This document shows positions 49,001 to 61,100 of a DNA stretch of 64,000 nt, piece by piece (positions within the stretch are counted from its first letter, which is position 1; every line of letters begins with the position of its first letter). The notes below the pieces were generated by a model. The model was given only the letters and a program-made list of their open reading frames with translations, was not told where the DNA came from and searched no databases. The stretch lies in assembly GCF_020497125.1 (NCBI RefSeq), contig NC_059082.1, positions 49,622,524-49,686,523 of the forward strand, given 5' to 3'. Made by a program: the position numbers and the translations under genes. The DNA comes from Mauremys mutica. Lineage: Eukaryota > Chordata > Testudines > Geoemydidae.

Positions 49001-52000
49001 GGAAACAGGACTAAGCAACAAGTACAACTGGTCCATTCCCACCCCACCCCCCAATATAAGTATATGATGAAACACTGTAGTTCCACAATTGCCTTGGGGC
49101 CTTCAGAATGGCTACAAACTGAGGCTCCGGCCTGATGAAAGGGCCACAGCCCTGGGTCACCTGTGATGGCACTGGCTAAAGCCTTGGATACCAGGTATTC
49201 AGGTACCACAGCCTAGACAGAGACAGACAGGCAGCTGCCTGAATGCCTGCTCTGCATTATAAACTGTGCTTCACCCCTATCCCCAGCATGCCAAAATAGG
49301 TTTCAAGTGCTGCATAAGGAAAGTCTGGCCTGCCAGCACCAAGGTGGCTAAATCAAAACAGCTGCACATAAAACATGGGCGGGAGTGGGTGGGCAGGAAG
49401 GGAGGTGGGAATTCTTACACCTGTTCCAGGAAGAAATACTACCCTGTCAGCCTGCTGGGAGGAAGCACTGCTTTGTGTTGGTAAAGGACATGAGCAAACT
49501 ATGCTCAGAGGAATGTATCAAATGCAGGCACCGAATCATTAAAAGCCTGATCCAAAGACGGTTGAAGTCAAGGGAAAACAAACAAACTCCTTCTGGCTTC
49601 GATGGACCGTGGATCAAGCCTGTAATGAGCAGATTCACAGTGAGGGCTAAAGAGATGAGTTTGGGAAGTCTCAGCTGGCTGGTCACCACCTGGATGCCAC
49701 ATGCTAGCAGCAGTTCAGAGGGAGGCAGAGACTCATTAACCTACAGCTCAGTTTCTTCCCCTGGCCTGGGTGAGGGGTTTGAGACACAGTTCTTAAAAAC
49801 AGGATGGGGGAGGCCACTGGAGCAGGTTGTTGCAGGAGTTGCTGTGGTAACACAAGCCTGCTTGGAGCAGGCAGCTTAATCGGCAAGTCTTCATGGCTAC
49901 AGAAGGTGCCATGAGGGATTGCGCTGTGAAGACATGCTGCCGGCCTGAGCCACTCCCAATGCCTCAGACAGGTTCCTGAGGCTTGGCCTAAACACAAGAG
50001 ACCCCAGATGAGATAATGCTACTGATGAAACTAAGACCACCTTGCATTTGCATGAACTCAGCAAACTCTGTCCCTTTCGCTATCAAATAGGTTTAGAATA
50101 TAACAACAATACTACCTAACTCTTATACTGTGCTTTTCATCTTTAGCTCGCCAACTGCTTTATAAAGCAGGTCAGTATCTTTATCCCCATTTTACAGAAA
50201 CAGAGGCACAGAGAAGTAAAGTGACTTGCCCAAGATCACCCAGCAGGCCCATGGCAAAACCAGGAACTAAAAGCAGGTCTCTGAATCTCACTCCAGTGCC
50301 CTTTCCACTTGGCTATACAGAGTAGAAGGCCAGAGGAACCTACTGATCTACTGTTAACGTTCCACAAATACCAAACAATGAAAATGCTCATAGGTGTTAC
50401 TGTGCCAAATGCATATCTGGTGTCTCTCCAGTGGCACTAGACCCAGGATGAGTTTGAGGCACTAAATATCACTAGACTGAAAGCTCCCTGGGGCAGAGAC
50501 TGTCTTCTTTGTTGCTTGTCTGTACAGTCCTTAGTGCAATTGGGCCCTGATTCTTGATTGGTGTGTCCCGTCCCCCCCCCGAACTGGAAGGGACCTTGAA
50601 AGGTCATTGAGTCCAGCCCCCTACCTTCACTAGCAGGGCCAATTTTTGTCCCAGATTCCTAAGTGGCCCCCTCAAGGATTGAACTCACAACCCTGGGTTT
50701 AGCAGGCCAATGCTCAAACCACTGAGCTATCCCTCCCCTGGGCATTAATGTAATACTAATTAATAAAACTACAACAACATAGGGGGGCATTACGCAGCAC
50801 ACCGACCATACTGTTAAATAGATCTTTTTGCAGCAAACTTCTCTACAGCTAAGTGTCTATTTGTGCAAAGGATCTGAGTCCTGCAAGACCTTGGTATAAA
50901 CAGGGTTGCACAGGTTATACAGCACCTGGATTCATTGTTCCCCCAGTGTTTCTCCATGTGTCAGACCTTAAAACGTTCAGTTTAAACCTCCCACCAACTG
51001 ATGCTTTCTCATCTCTCCATTCTTTCCACTTGATTTTGTTGTGCCCCTCATCCCCAGAAACAGTGGCCCTCTTTGGCTATTTAAAAAGCAGCATTGACAG
51101 GCTGTTCTGGGAGTTCTGGCTCATGCTTCTTGGTGCTGCAACACCTCAAGCCCGGTGGCTATACAACAGAAGCAACTGCTGCTGGGGAAGAACCCTCCAG
51201 CTTCAACAAGGACACTGAGCAAGAGGAAAGACGCCCCTTCCTAGCATCACCTACACAAAACTATGCTCAAAGAATGTTACAGTTGTGAAGTAAAACACTT
51301 GCAAGTTAGGAAATGCCAGAATGAAAGCTGCCTGTGAACTTACTTAGGCCGCCTTCTGCGTTCGCATGATGATTGCCTTGGTGAACATCACACAAAGCCT
51401 GTGGCAGAGCTAGGGACAGAACCCAGAAATCCTAGGTTCCAGCACAATGCCTTCAACACAGGAAAACATTCGCTTCTCTTCTTGTAACACTTTGCCTCAC
51501 TCATCATCCTGTGCACTCCACAAAGCAGGAGTCTGGTAGAACATTTTGTACATGATTAAGGCCTGGTCCACACTTAAAACTTGGATTGACATAACTATAG
51601 TGCTCAGGGGTGTGAAAAATCCACACGTGGAGTGACATCACTATGCCAACCTAACCCCCGGTGTAGATGCAGTTAGGTCAATGGAAGAATGGGGGTGAAA
51701 CAAGAGGTGGAGTTCCTACAGTGATGGAAAAAAAGTCCTCATTGCTGTAGTTCCTGTCTACACTACAGGGTTACAACGGCATAGTTACAGCACTGTAGCT
51801 ATGATGCTTCAGTGCATGTAGTGTAGACATGGCCTTAGATTGTCCATAAGAAACGGCTGCACGATGAGGCACACACACCGGGAGCTCAAAACTAAGGTTG
51901 CATAGGCAACATTCATTCTGGCATTCCTAACTTAAATGCTCAACTTTGCAAGCTTTATGCTCTTTTAACATGACTTTGTATATATGTAAGCCCCGCCTGT

Positions 52001-55000
52001 CCTCAACAGGATTCTGAACCCAGGACCTTTAGAACCACAGATGATCTAGTGTTTCCTTCTGGCCTTAAACTCGATGACTATGACACAGCACAGATCTCTG
52101 TCATTTGGCTAAAAGACCCACTGGCAGATCTGATCTGTGGTCCAGGCAACGTAGGTGACACAACAAATATTTTGCCAGTGGCTTACACAAGTATTTGCTA
52201 GACAGAAGAAAGCTGGAAAGCTGATTATGCTCCACACCAGAAGTCTTCAAAGAGAGACTGAAAAAAAAACATTTTAACACTGGCAAAGCTACCCATTTCC
52301 ACCGGCTCTCTGCTGAAACATTATGTAAACATTCTACCTGAGGCAGAAAGCAAGCATGGGAAATATCAGCCCAAATAATTCAAGTTTGACAAAGGTATAA
52401 GCCTCTGTACGCAGGAGCTTATAGTGGAAAATGCTGGACAATCTTGACAACTGGTGTCTACCAGTTCTGTCTAAAATAAATGTGTGTGTGTCAAGAGAAA
52501 GGTACAGTCCCTGCACTTTCTCCTCTGTATGGCCACCCCTTTCTCAACAGCACTCGGTGCAGAATACCCTGCTGGAAGAGGGCTGATATATTGTTTAGCT
52601 AGAGCAAAGAATGGTGAATTGGTGGCGGGAGCTATCAGTCAGAGGTCAACAGCTGCAGTAGGCCTAGGAGCATGAAAGACAGCAGTTTAGCGGTTGGCGG
52701 GGGTGGTGTTATTGCAGAGCTCTCCATTGTTAGCCCTAACTTGTCTAGGTTTAGTGCAGCTAATGAGGTGCTGTAAGCACTGTCAGTAGATGTAGTCCCA
52801 CTAGGCAAGTGAATAAACATGTGTGCTCAGCTAATCAATTAGAGACCAGCCCAGAGCCAGGCCTCACACTTAGTCAGCTTTACAGCATCATCTCACCCTG
52901 CTCAACGTCAACAGTATGTTTCAGGCCAACAGGAAAGGAGAATACAGACATACTTCTGGAGAGAGAGGAAAGGGAAGCTGGGGTACATCGTGCATGCAGG
53001 ATACCAGCTAATTTGGAAAACAAATCCTTCACTGCTGTAGGACTTAACAAGGGCATGAATGGCTAATAGGACCCCATTAGCTCCTATGTGAGTGCTTCAG
53101 GGAAAAGCCTTTTCAGCCAGAGATGCAGCAAAGAGGTCCTCTCTCATTATTGTTATTTATTATTTGTAGTGCAGTAGCACCAAGGAGAAGCAGGATCCCA
53201 TTTTGTATGGTGCTGTACAAACACAGAACAAAAAGACAGTCCCTGTCCCAAAGAGCTTTCAATCCAAGTGCTGTCCCAGTGGGTCTCTTATGATCTCACC
53301 TATCAGAACTGCTCAGCTATCTTCTGGGATTCTCCTACACCACCCATGAGATAAAACGCTTGCACAGAGGTCCTGGCTGGGAGTTTCAAAACCACCTACT
53401 TGACCTGGGTGCCAGTGTTCCCTCTCTGCTACACACCTGCTCTGCCCCAGCCCCACCTCCACTCCATCCCTTCCCCAAAGCCTTTGCCCCTACCCCGCTC
53501 CCACTCCCCTGAGGACTGCAGCAGGGCCATGTTTGCTCTCACCGGTGAGTGCTGGGGGGTAGTTCCCCCCTGCCCCCTCAAGTCAGCCCCCCTTGGGAGG
53601 CCTGGGGGGGGGGGCTGCGTAGGGTCCCAGAATAGCTATGGATGGCCCTGAACATACACACACACACACACAGTCTCCCTCACACAGTCCCCCCAACGCA
53701 CACAACACCAGGGCTCCCTGTATTCCCCACTTTCCCCACCTGGGCTGTGCTGTGAGGTGAGCATCAGCATTGTTAATTATCCCTTATTTTAATATTAGGG
53801 CTATCAAGCGATTAAAAAAATGAATCGTGATTAATCGTGCTGTTGAACAATAAAAGAACACCATTTATTTAAATATTTTTTGATGTTTTCTACATTTTGA
53901 AATATATTGATTTCAGTTACAATGCCGAATTCAAAGTGTACAGTGCTCACTTTCTTTTTTTATTACAAATATTTGCACTGTAAAAAACAAAAGAAATAGT
54001 ATTTTTCAATTCACCTCATTCAAGTACTGTAGTGCAATCTCTTTATCGTGAAAGTTGAACTTATAAATGTAGAATTATGTACAAAAAATAACTGCATTCA
54101 AAAATAAAACAATGTAAAACTTTAGAGCTTACAAGTCCACTCAGTCCTACTCCTTGTTCAGCCAGTCACTCAGACAAACCAGTTTGGTTACAATTTGCAG
54201 GAGATAATGCTGCTCGCTTCTTGTTTACAATGTCACCTGAAAGTGAGATGGTTGAGTTCAGGAACCTGACACAAGGAAGAAAGGAGAGCAGCAGAATACG
54301 GACCCTGGACTTCAGAAAAGCAGACTTTGACTCCCTCAGGAAACTGATAGGCAGGATCACCTGGGAGAATAACATTAGGGGGAAAGGAGTCCAGGAGAGC
54401 TGGCTGTATTTTAAAGAATCCTTATTGAGGTTGCAGGAACAAATCATCCCGATGTGTAGAAAGAATAGTAAAAATGGCAGGCGACCAGCTTGGCTTAACA
54501 GTGAAATCCTTGCTGAACACAAAAAAGCAGCTTACAAGGAGTGGAAGATTGGACAAATGACCGGGGGGGAGGATAAAAATATTGCTCAGGCATGCAGGAG
54601 TGAAATCAGGAAGGCCAAATCACACTTGGAGTTGCAGCTAGCATGGTATGTTAAGAGTAACAAGAAGGGTTTCTTCACGTATGTTAGCAACAAGAAGAAA
54701 GTCAAGGAAAGTGTGGGCCTCTTACTGAATAGGGGAGGCAACCTGGTGACAGAGTATGTGGAAAAAGCTAATGTACTCAATGCTTTTTTTGCCTCTATCT
54801 TCACGAGCAAAGTCAGCTCCCAGTCACTGGGCAGCACAGTATGGAGAGGAGGTGACCAGCCCTCTGTGGAGAAAGAAGTGGTTCAGGAGTATTTAGAAAA
54901 ACTGGACAAGCACAAGTTCATGGGGCTGGATGCGCTGCATCCGAGGGTGCTGAAGGAATTGGCGGATGTGATTGCAGAGCCACTGGTCATTATCTTTGAA

Positions 55001-58000
55001 AACTCATCGGGGGAGGTCCCGGATGACTGGAAAAAGGCTAATGTTGTGCCCATCTTTAAAAAGGGGAAGAAGGAGGATCTGGGGAACTACAGACCAGTCA
55101 GCCTCACCTCAGTCCCTGGAAAAATCATTAAGCAGGTCCTCAAGGAATCAATTTTGAAGCACTTAGAGGAGAGGAAAGTGACCAGGAACAGTCAGCATGG
55201 ATTCACCTAGGGCAAGTCATGTCTGACTAACCTAATTGCCTTCTATGAGGAGATAACTGGCTCTGTGGATGAGGGGAAAGCAGTGGATGTGTTATTCCTT
55301 GACTTTAGCAAAGTTTTCAATATGGTCACCCACAGTATTCTTGCCAGCAAGTTAAAGAAGTATGGGCTGAATAATTGGACTGTAAGATGGATAGAAAGCT
55401 GGCTAGGTCATCGGGCTCAATGGGTAGTGATCAATGGCTCCATGTATAGTTGTCAGCCGGTATCAAGCGGAGTGCCCCAAGGGTCAGTCCTGGGGCCAGT
55501 TTTGTTCAATATCTTCATTAATGATCTGGAGGATAGCGTGGATTGCACCCTCAGCAAGTTTGCAGATGACACTAAATTGGGAGGAGTGGTAGATACGCTG
55601 GAGGGTAGGGATAGGATACAGAGGGACCTAGACAAATTAGAGGATCAGGCCAAAAGAAATCTGATGAGGTTCAACAAGGACAAGTGCAGAGTCCTGCATT
55701 TAGGATGGAAGAATCCCATGCACTGCTACAGACCAGGGACCAAGTGGCTAGGCAGCAGTTCTGCAGAAAAGGAACTAGGGGTTACAGTGGAAGAGAAGCT
55801 GGATATGAGTCAACAGTGTGCCCTTGTTGCCAAGAAGGCTAACGGCATTTTGGGCTGTATAAGTAGGAACATTGCCAGCAGATTGAGGGACGTGATCATT
55901 CTCTTTTATTCGGCATTGGTGAGACCTCATCTGGAGTACTGTGTCCAGTTTTGGGCCCCACACTACAAGAATGATGTGGAAAAATTGGAAAGAGTCCAGC
56001 GGAGGGCAACAAAAATGCTTAGGGGGCTGGAGCACATGACTTATGAGAAGAGGCTGAGGGAACTGGGATTATTTAGTCTGAAGAAGGGAAGAATGAGGGG
56101 GGGATTTGATTGCTGCTTTCAACTACCTGAAAGGGGGTTCTAAAGAGGATGGATCTAGACTGTTCTCAGTGGTAGCAGATGACAGAACAAGGAGTAAGGG
56201 TCTCAAGTTGCAGTGGGAGAGGTTTAAGTTGGACATTAGGAAAAACTTTTTCACTAGGAGGGTGGTGAAGCACTGGAATGGGTTACCTAGGGAGGTGTTG
56301 GAATCTCCTTCCTTAGAGGTTTTTAAGGTCAGGCCTGACAAAGCCCTGGCTGGGATGATTTAGTTGGGGATTGGTCATGCTTTGAGCAGGGGTTTGACTA
56401 GATGACCTCCTGAGGTCCCTTCCAACCCTGATATTCTATGAATTTATGAGAACAGGGGTTCACATGGCACTGTTGTAGCCTGCGTTGCAAGATATTTATG
56501 TGCCAGATATGCTAAACATTCATATGCCCCTTCATGCTTCGGCCACTATTCCAGAGGACATGCATCCATGCTGATGATGGGTTCTGCTCAATAATGATCC
56601 AAAGCAGAGTGGAGCGACGCATGTTCGTTTTCATCATCAGAGTCAGATGCCACCAGCAAAAGTTTGATTTTCTTTTTTGGTGTTTTGGGTTCTGTAGTTT
56701 CTGCATCGGAGTGCTGCTCTTTTAAGACTTCTGAAAGCATGCTCCACACCTCGTCCCACTCACATTTTGGAAGGCACTTCAGATTCTTAAACCTTGGGTC
56801 AAGTGCTGTAGCTATTTTTAGAAATTTCATATTGGTATCTTCTTTGCATTTTGTCAAATTTGCAGTGAAAGTGTTCCTAAAATGAACATGTGCTGGGTCA
56901 TCATCTGAGACTGCTAAAACATGAAAAATATGGCAGAATGTGCGTAAAACAAAGCAGGAGACATACAATTCTCTCCCGAGGAGTTCAGTCAGAAATTTAA
57001 TGAATGCATTGTTTTTTTAACAAGCATCATCAGCATGGAAGCATGTCCTCTGGAATGGTGGCCGAAGCATGAAGGGGCATATGAATGTTTAGCATATCCG
57101 GCACGTAAATACCTTGCAACGCTGGCTACAAAAGTGCCATGCAACACCTGTTCTCACTTTCAGGTGACATTGTAAATAAGAAGCGGGCAGCAGTATTTCC
57201 CATACATGTAAACAAACTTGTTTATCTTAGCGATTGGCTGAACAAGAAGTAGGACTGAGTGGACTTGTAGGCTCTAAAGTTTTACATTGTTTTGTTTTTG
57301 AGTGCAGTTATATAACAAAAAAAATCTACATTTGTAAGCTGCACTTTCATGATAAAGAGATTGCACTACAGTACTTGTATGAGGTGAACTGAAAAATACT
57401 ATTTCTTTTATTATTTTTACAGTGCAAATATTTGTAATAAAAATAATATAGAGTGAGCAGTGTACACTCTGTAGTCTGTGTTGTAATAGAAATCAATATA
57501 TTTGAAAATGTAGAAAAACATCCAAAATATTTAATAAATTTCAATTGGTATTCTATTGTTTAACAGTGTGATTAATCACGATTAATTTTCTAAATTGCGA
57601 TTAATTTTTTTTAGTTAATCATGCGAGTTAACTGCGATTAATTGACAGCCCTATTTAATATTCTTTCTTCTTCTTCCATACCTATGGTAACTTTAAAAAT
57701 ACATATTATATCTAGGTTTTTTGTTTCAACTGGTGGCACACATCCGCACATTACCTCGATATTGGTGCACATAACAAAATTAATTCCACACATGGATGGA
57801 AAAAATTAAGAGGGAACGTTGGTTGCCTACATCACTTTTGAAAATCTCACCCACCACTGCCACTTCCACTCCTGGAGGGTATTAACTCTTAGCCTGCCCC
57901 AGTATGGGCAGCACTGATGCTGCTCTTTTTCTCCCCATCCTTCCTTGGCTGTCCCATGAACAGCTCATTGCCAAGTGGTGGAATGGTGACATAATACTTA

Positions 58001-58085
58001 TACTGTTTTATGAGGGACCCACCTATTGTCAGTAGGGCCTCATCTCAGCTATCGATTTTGCTCATGCTGAGATGTATAGGCAGCT

Positions 58086-58116
<31 letters not shown>

Positions 58117-61100
58117 GAGTGTGAAAACCTGGCTCAGTGGGTACAGTACTGTAAGTCTCCCACTCCTCTCATCTTCTCTTCCCCTCCCCATTCTCCCTCT
58201 CCTCAAGCACCTGCTGATAAATGAAAGGATTTTATAAATCCTAAAACTTGAACTCAGATATGGAAGCAAGGAAGCATGATCTTGGGGTTAAGCCACTGAT
58301 ATAGGACTCGAGGGATGTGGATTCAGTTCCCGTCTGCCACAGACTGCCTATGTGACCTTGGGCAACTCACTTGGAGCCCATCTATAAAATGGGGAGAATA
58401 TACTTTCCTACCTACCAAGGTGTGCTGTGGGATAAATACACAAAGGCTTGGAAGGTGCTCAGATAATATGGCAATGGGAGCCACATACATACCTAAATAC
58501 AAAGTGATGTCATGTTACAAACACACAGATACAAACAAGGGGGCTATTAAGTAGGTAAAGTACAGAGCGAGCCAGAGGTTTGGTAAGCTACATGTCAGTT
58601 AGTAGGGGGGAGTCCAGGTTGGTATAACTTCACTCTCTCCTTAGTTGCTTTTCCTGCTATATCTTTCTCTTCTGGTCCCTTAGCATGTAAGTTACATGAC
58701 ATGCACTCCTATATACCCAGTTACTGACGTGTAATGTACAGCTCCTCACACACTACTTCTGAATTTGGCCCTGCTTCTTTTATTTTTTGCAGTTCACCCT
58801 GAGATTTGTGTGTGCCCACCCATCTGGTGCAGAAGACGCACGCTAGAGGACAGCTGTCAGAGAGAGGCACCCGGCAATGCACCCGGCCCAGCCGCAATGG
58901 CTCAGAAGGCCTGGAATTCCTTGGGAAGTGGTCACAGTGCTGAGGAAGAGGAGCTCATATCTGGATGACAATCCCAGGTAATAATCACACCTGGACCTGG
59001 CACAGCTTTACAAATGTCAATCCATTCTCACAAGCCTCAGGAAGGTAAGGAAGGCTCATTGATCCCATCTTACAGAGGAGGAAACTGAAGTACACAAAGA
59101 GGAAGTGACTTGCTCAACGCCATACAGCAAGTCAGTGGCAGAGCCAAGAACGGAACCCAGGAATTCTTGCTTAACCCATACTCCCTCATGCACACTGTCA
59201 TCCAAAGCTTCTCCTTGAGAGGGGTCCCTGGATAAAACTCAGGAGGTTGGCACCTTTTGAAACTAGCTGATTGGTCTGAATTTGGCACAAGACATCTATT
59301 GGCTGATCAATGGCCTACGCAAAGTGAATTGGTTGCCTCAGGGGAAAGAAATACTCACAGCAAGTGCACCTTCAACAGTTCCTTTGTGGGTAGTGCCAGG
59401 AGAGACCAGAGGCCGAACGTGCCATGAGGAATAAACTATTCTCTTGCCCCTCAAGGTCAGGCCTCTAGGCACACTGGTATGGGTGTTAGGAGAGAAGCTT
59501 GCACAGCTGCACTGTGTTGTAGAGGACAAAGTGAGCACTTTGCTGTTCCAGGCTGTCAGTCAGTACCTTGCACCAGCACATTGAAAAGTGCAGCCAAAGC
59601 CACAAAATATCCATCTGTTTGAGGTCCCATGCAGAGTGAAGAGACCCATTACATACTAATGCATTTAAACCCCAGGAACAGTGAATTCTAACGTGTATTT
59701 CACATCCGTTTTTTATCCAAATGTTGGAAGGCTACTGCCAGTTTAATCATGCTGATGTGTTAAACCTGCAGTCAGGCTGCCATGTTCCCAGCACAGAAGA
59801 GCAAGAGGGTGAGAGATATTGCGGTCAGACTTAGGGCGGGCCTGCCGGTGTTCCTGTGAAGCGTGACATTCTTGTTCTCAGTGTCTCCAGATCATAGGCT
59901 AGGAGGAAAACAGCCAAAGATAAGGCCCATGAAAAACTTCACATTTACAGGAAAGAAGCACATTTCTGCTTGCAACGTGCCTTTTGCAGCTAATGACCTG
60001 TGTAAAGCAAAGGCCAGAAAAACACTGGGAGGACAGGATCTCTTGGCAATATTAGCATGGAGTAGCTTACAGAAAGGGAGGCAGCGGCTCCCACTGGTTA
60101 ACCTTTTCCTTTCTTGATGAGACTTCAGCTATGCATCTTCAAGCCAAGTTTTCTGTTGGATAGATACTGGATGTAGACAAGGAAAAGGGAAGTAAGTGTT
60201 AGAAAATGGCAAAATGTTACCACAGGGAAACTTGACCACAATACTCCTATTCATACACATCCTTGCCTCCTCATACATTTCATGGATCCAATTCCAAACT
60301 GTCCCCGCAGAGTCTGATTGTGCAAAATGCAAGAAGCCTATCATGAGGGCCTCTGCAGCCACACTGCCTGGGAAGCCCCAAGAGGCAGGATGCAATGGCT
60401 TTGCTTTGGCCTAGTTATCAACTATACCACAAATCACTTAGTCTCGAATTAGTATAATGGTTAACTGTTCAGAGGCACAGGACTGAGCTTTATTAGATAG
60501 ATCTGTAACATCAGGACCAATGGGCTCAACTGGCCACTGATTTCTTGTAGAGAAAATGTGCCTTCCCCAAGTGACATTTTTGCCAGGATCCCAGTATTCT
60601 CGACGTCTGTGAAAGACTCCAGCTGTTTGCAGTCCCTGTAATGACCACACTGGAATCTATTGTTGATCTCCCCCATCTCTGGTGCAGGCATTGTGCACTG
60701 TGGAAGATTTCACCCTCTCTGATTTCTCTTCAATACCACCTACTTCCAGGACAATTTGGAAGCTCTACAGTTCTCAGCCACGCTCCCTTCCAGACTGAGG
60801 AGTTCAGGTGGCTTAATTTGCTCCATTTCTGCCCAAGAGTCAGTTTTCTTCTGACCCCCTGTAATAGAAGTGGGACACACAGGAGAGCAAGTCTCTGTTT
60901 CTTGGCTTCAGTCACCCACTGTGGGCCGGACTTATGAATGGTTAATTCCCTCTGTCATATGGCAGGTGTCAGAATCCTCTGGCTCCAGTGTCTGCTGTTA
61001 TAGTGAGATTTAAAACCCAAATAAGCACACAATTTGCTTTAAGAGTACATTTGCTTGAAACTCCACAGACCTGCAGCAAACAACAGAGACACTTGGGAAT

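Larger units (their letters stand above)
53796..57653. mobile_element. Fold-back hAT transposon, 3.86 kb including a nested CR1
   Basis: Left end TAGGGCTATCAAGCGATT, right end complement TAGGGCTGTCAATTAATCGC, with perfect 8-bp duplication TTTAATAT (53788-53795 and 57654-57661). The two halves are long inverted copies: 53830-54248 continued at 56452-56575 pairs with 57010-57580 reversed, giving arms of roughly 600 bp around a loop that holds a transposase remnant. The left arm is interrupted by the CR1 at 54249-56446. Confidence 0.93.

Noticed and set aside
50690..50742. tRNA-like sequence on the minus strand
   Set aside because: Box A and B are present but the acceptor stem and 3' half are replaced by SINE body; not a tRNA gene.
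54221..55210. Start at the ATG within the hAT arm for the CR1 frame
   Set aside because: Bases 54221-54248 belong to the interrupted hAT arm, so that Met and the first residues are not part of CR1 ORF2.
58783..58976. Exon-like plus-strand segment with TTTTTTGCAG acceptor and CCCAG-GTAATA donor
   Set aside because: A stop lies in its open frame before the donor, there is no partner exon or recognisable protein, and it is antisense within intron 1. It could be a non-coding exon but nothing supports that.
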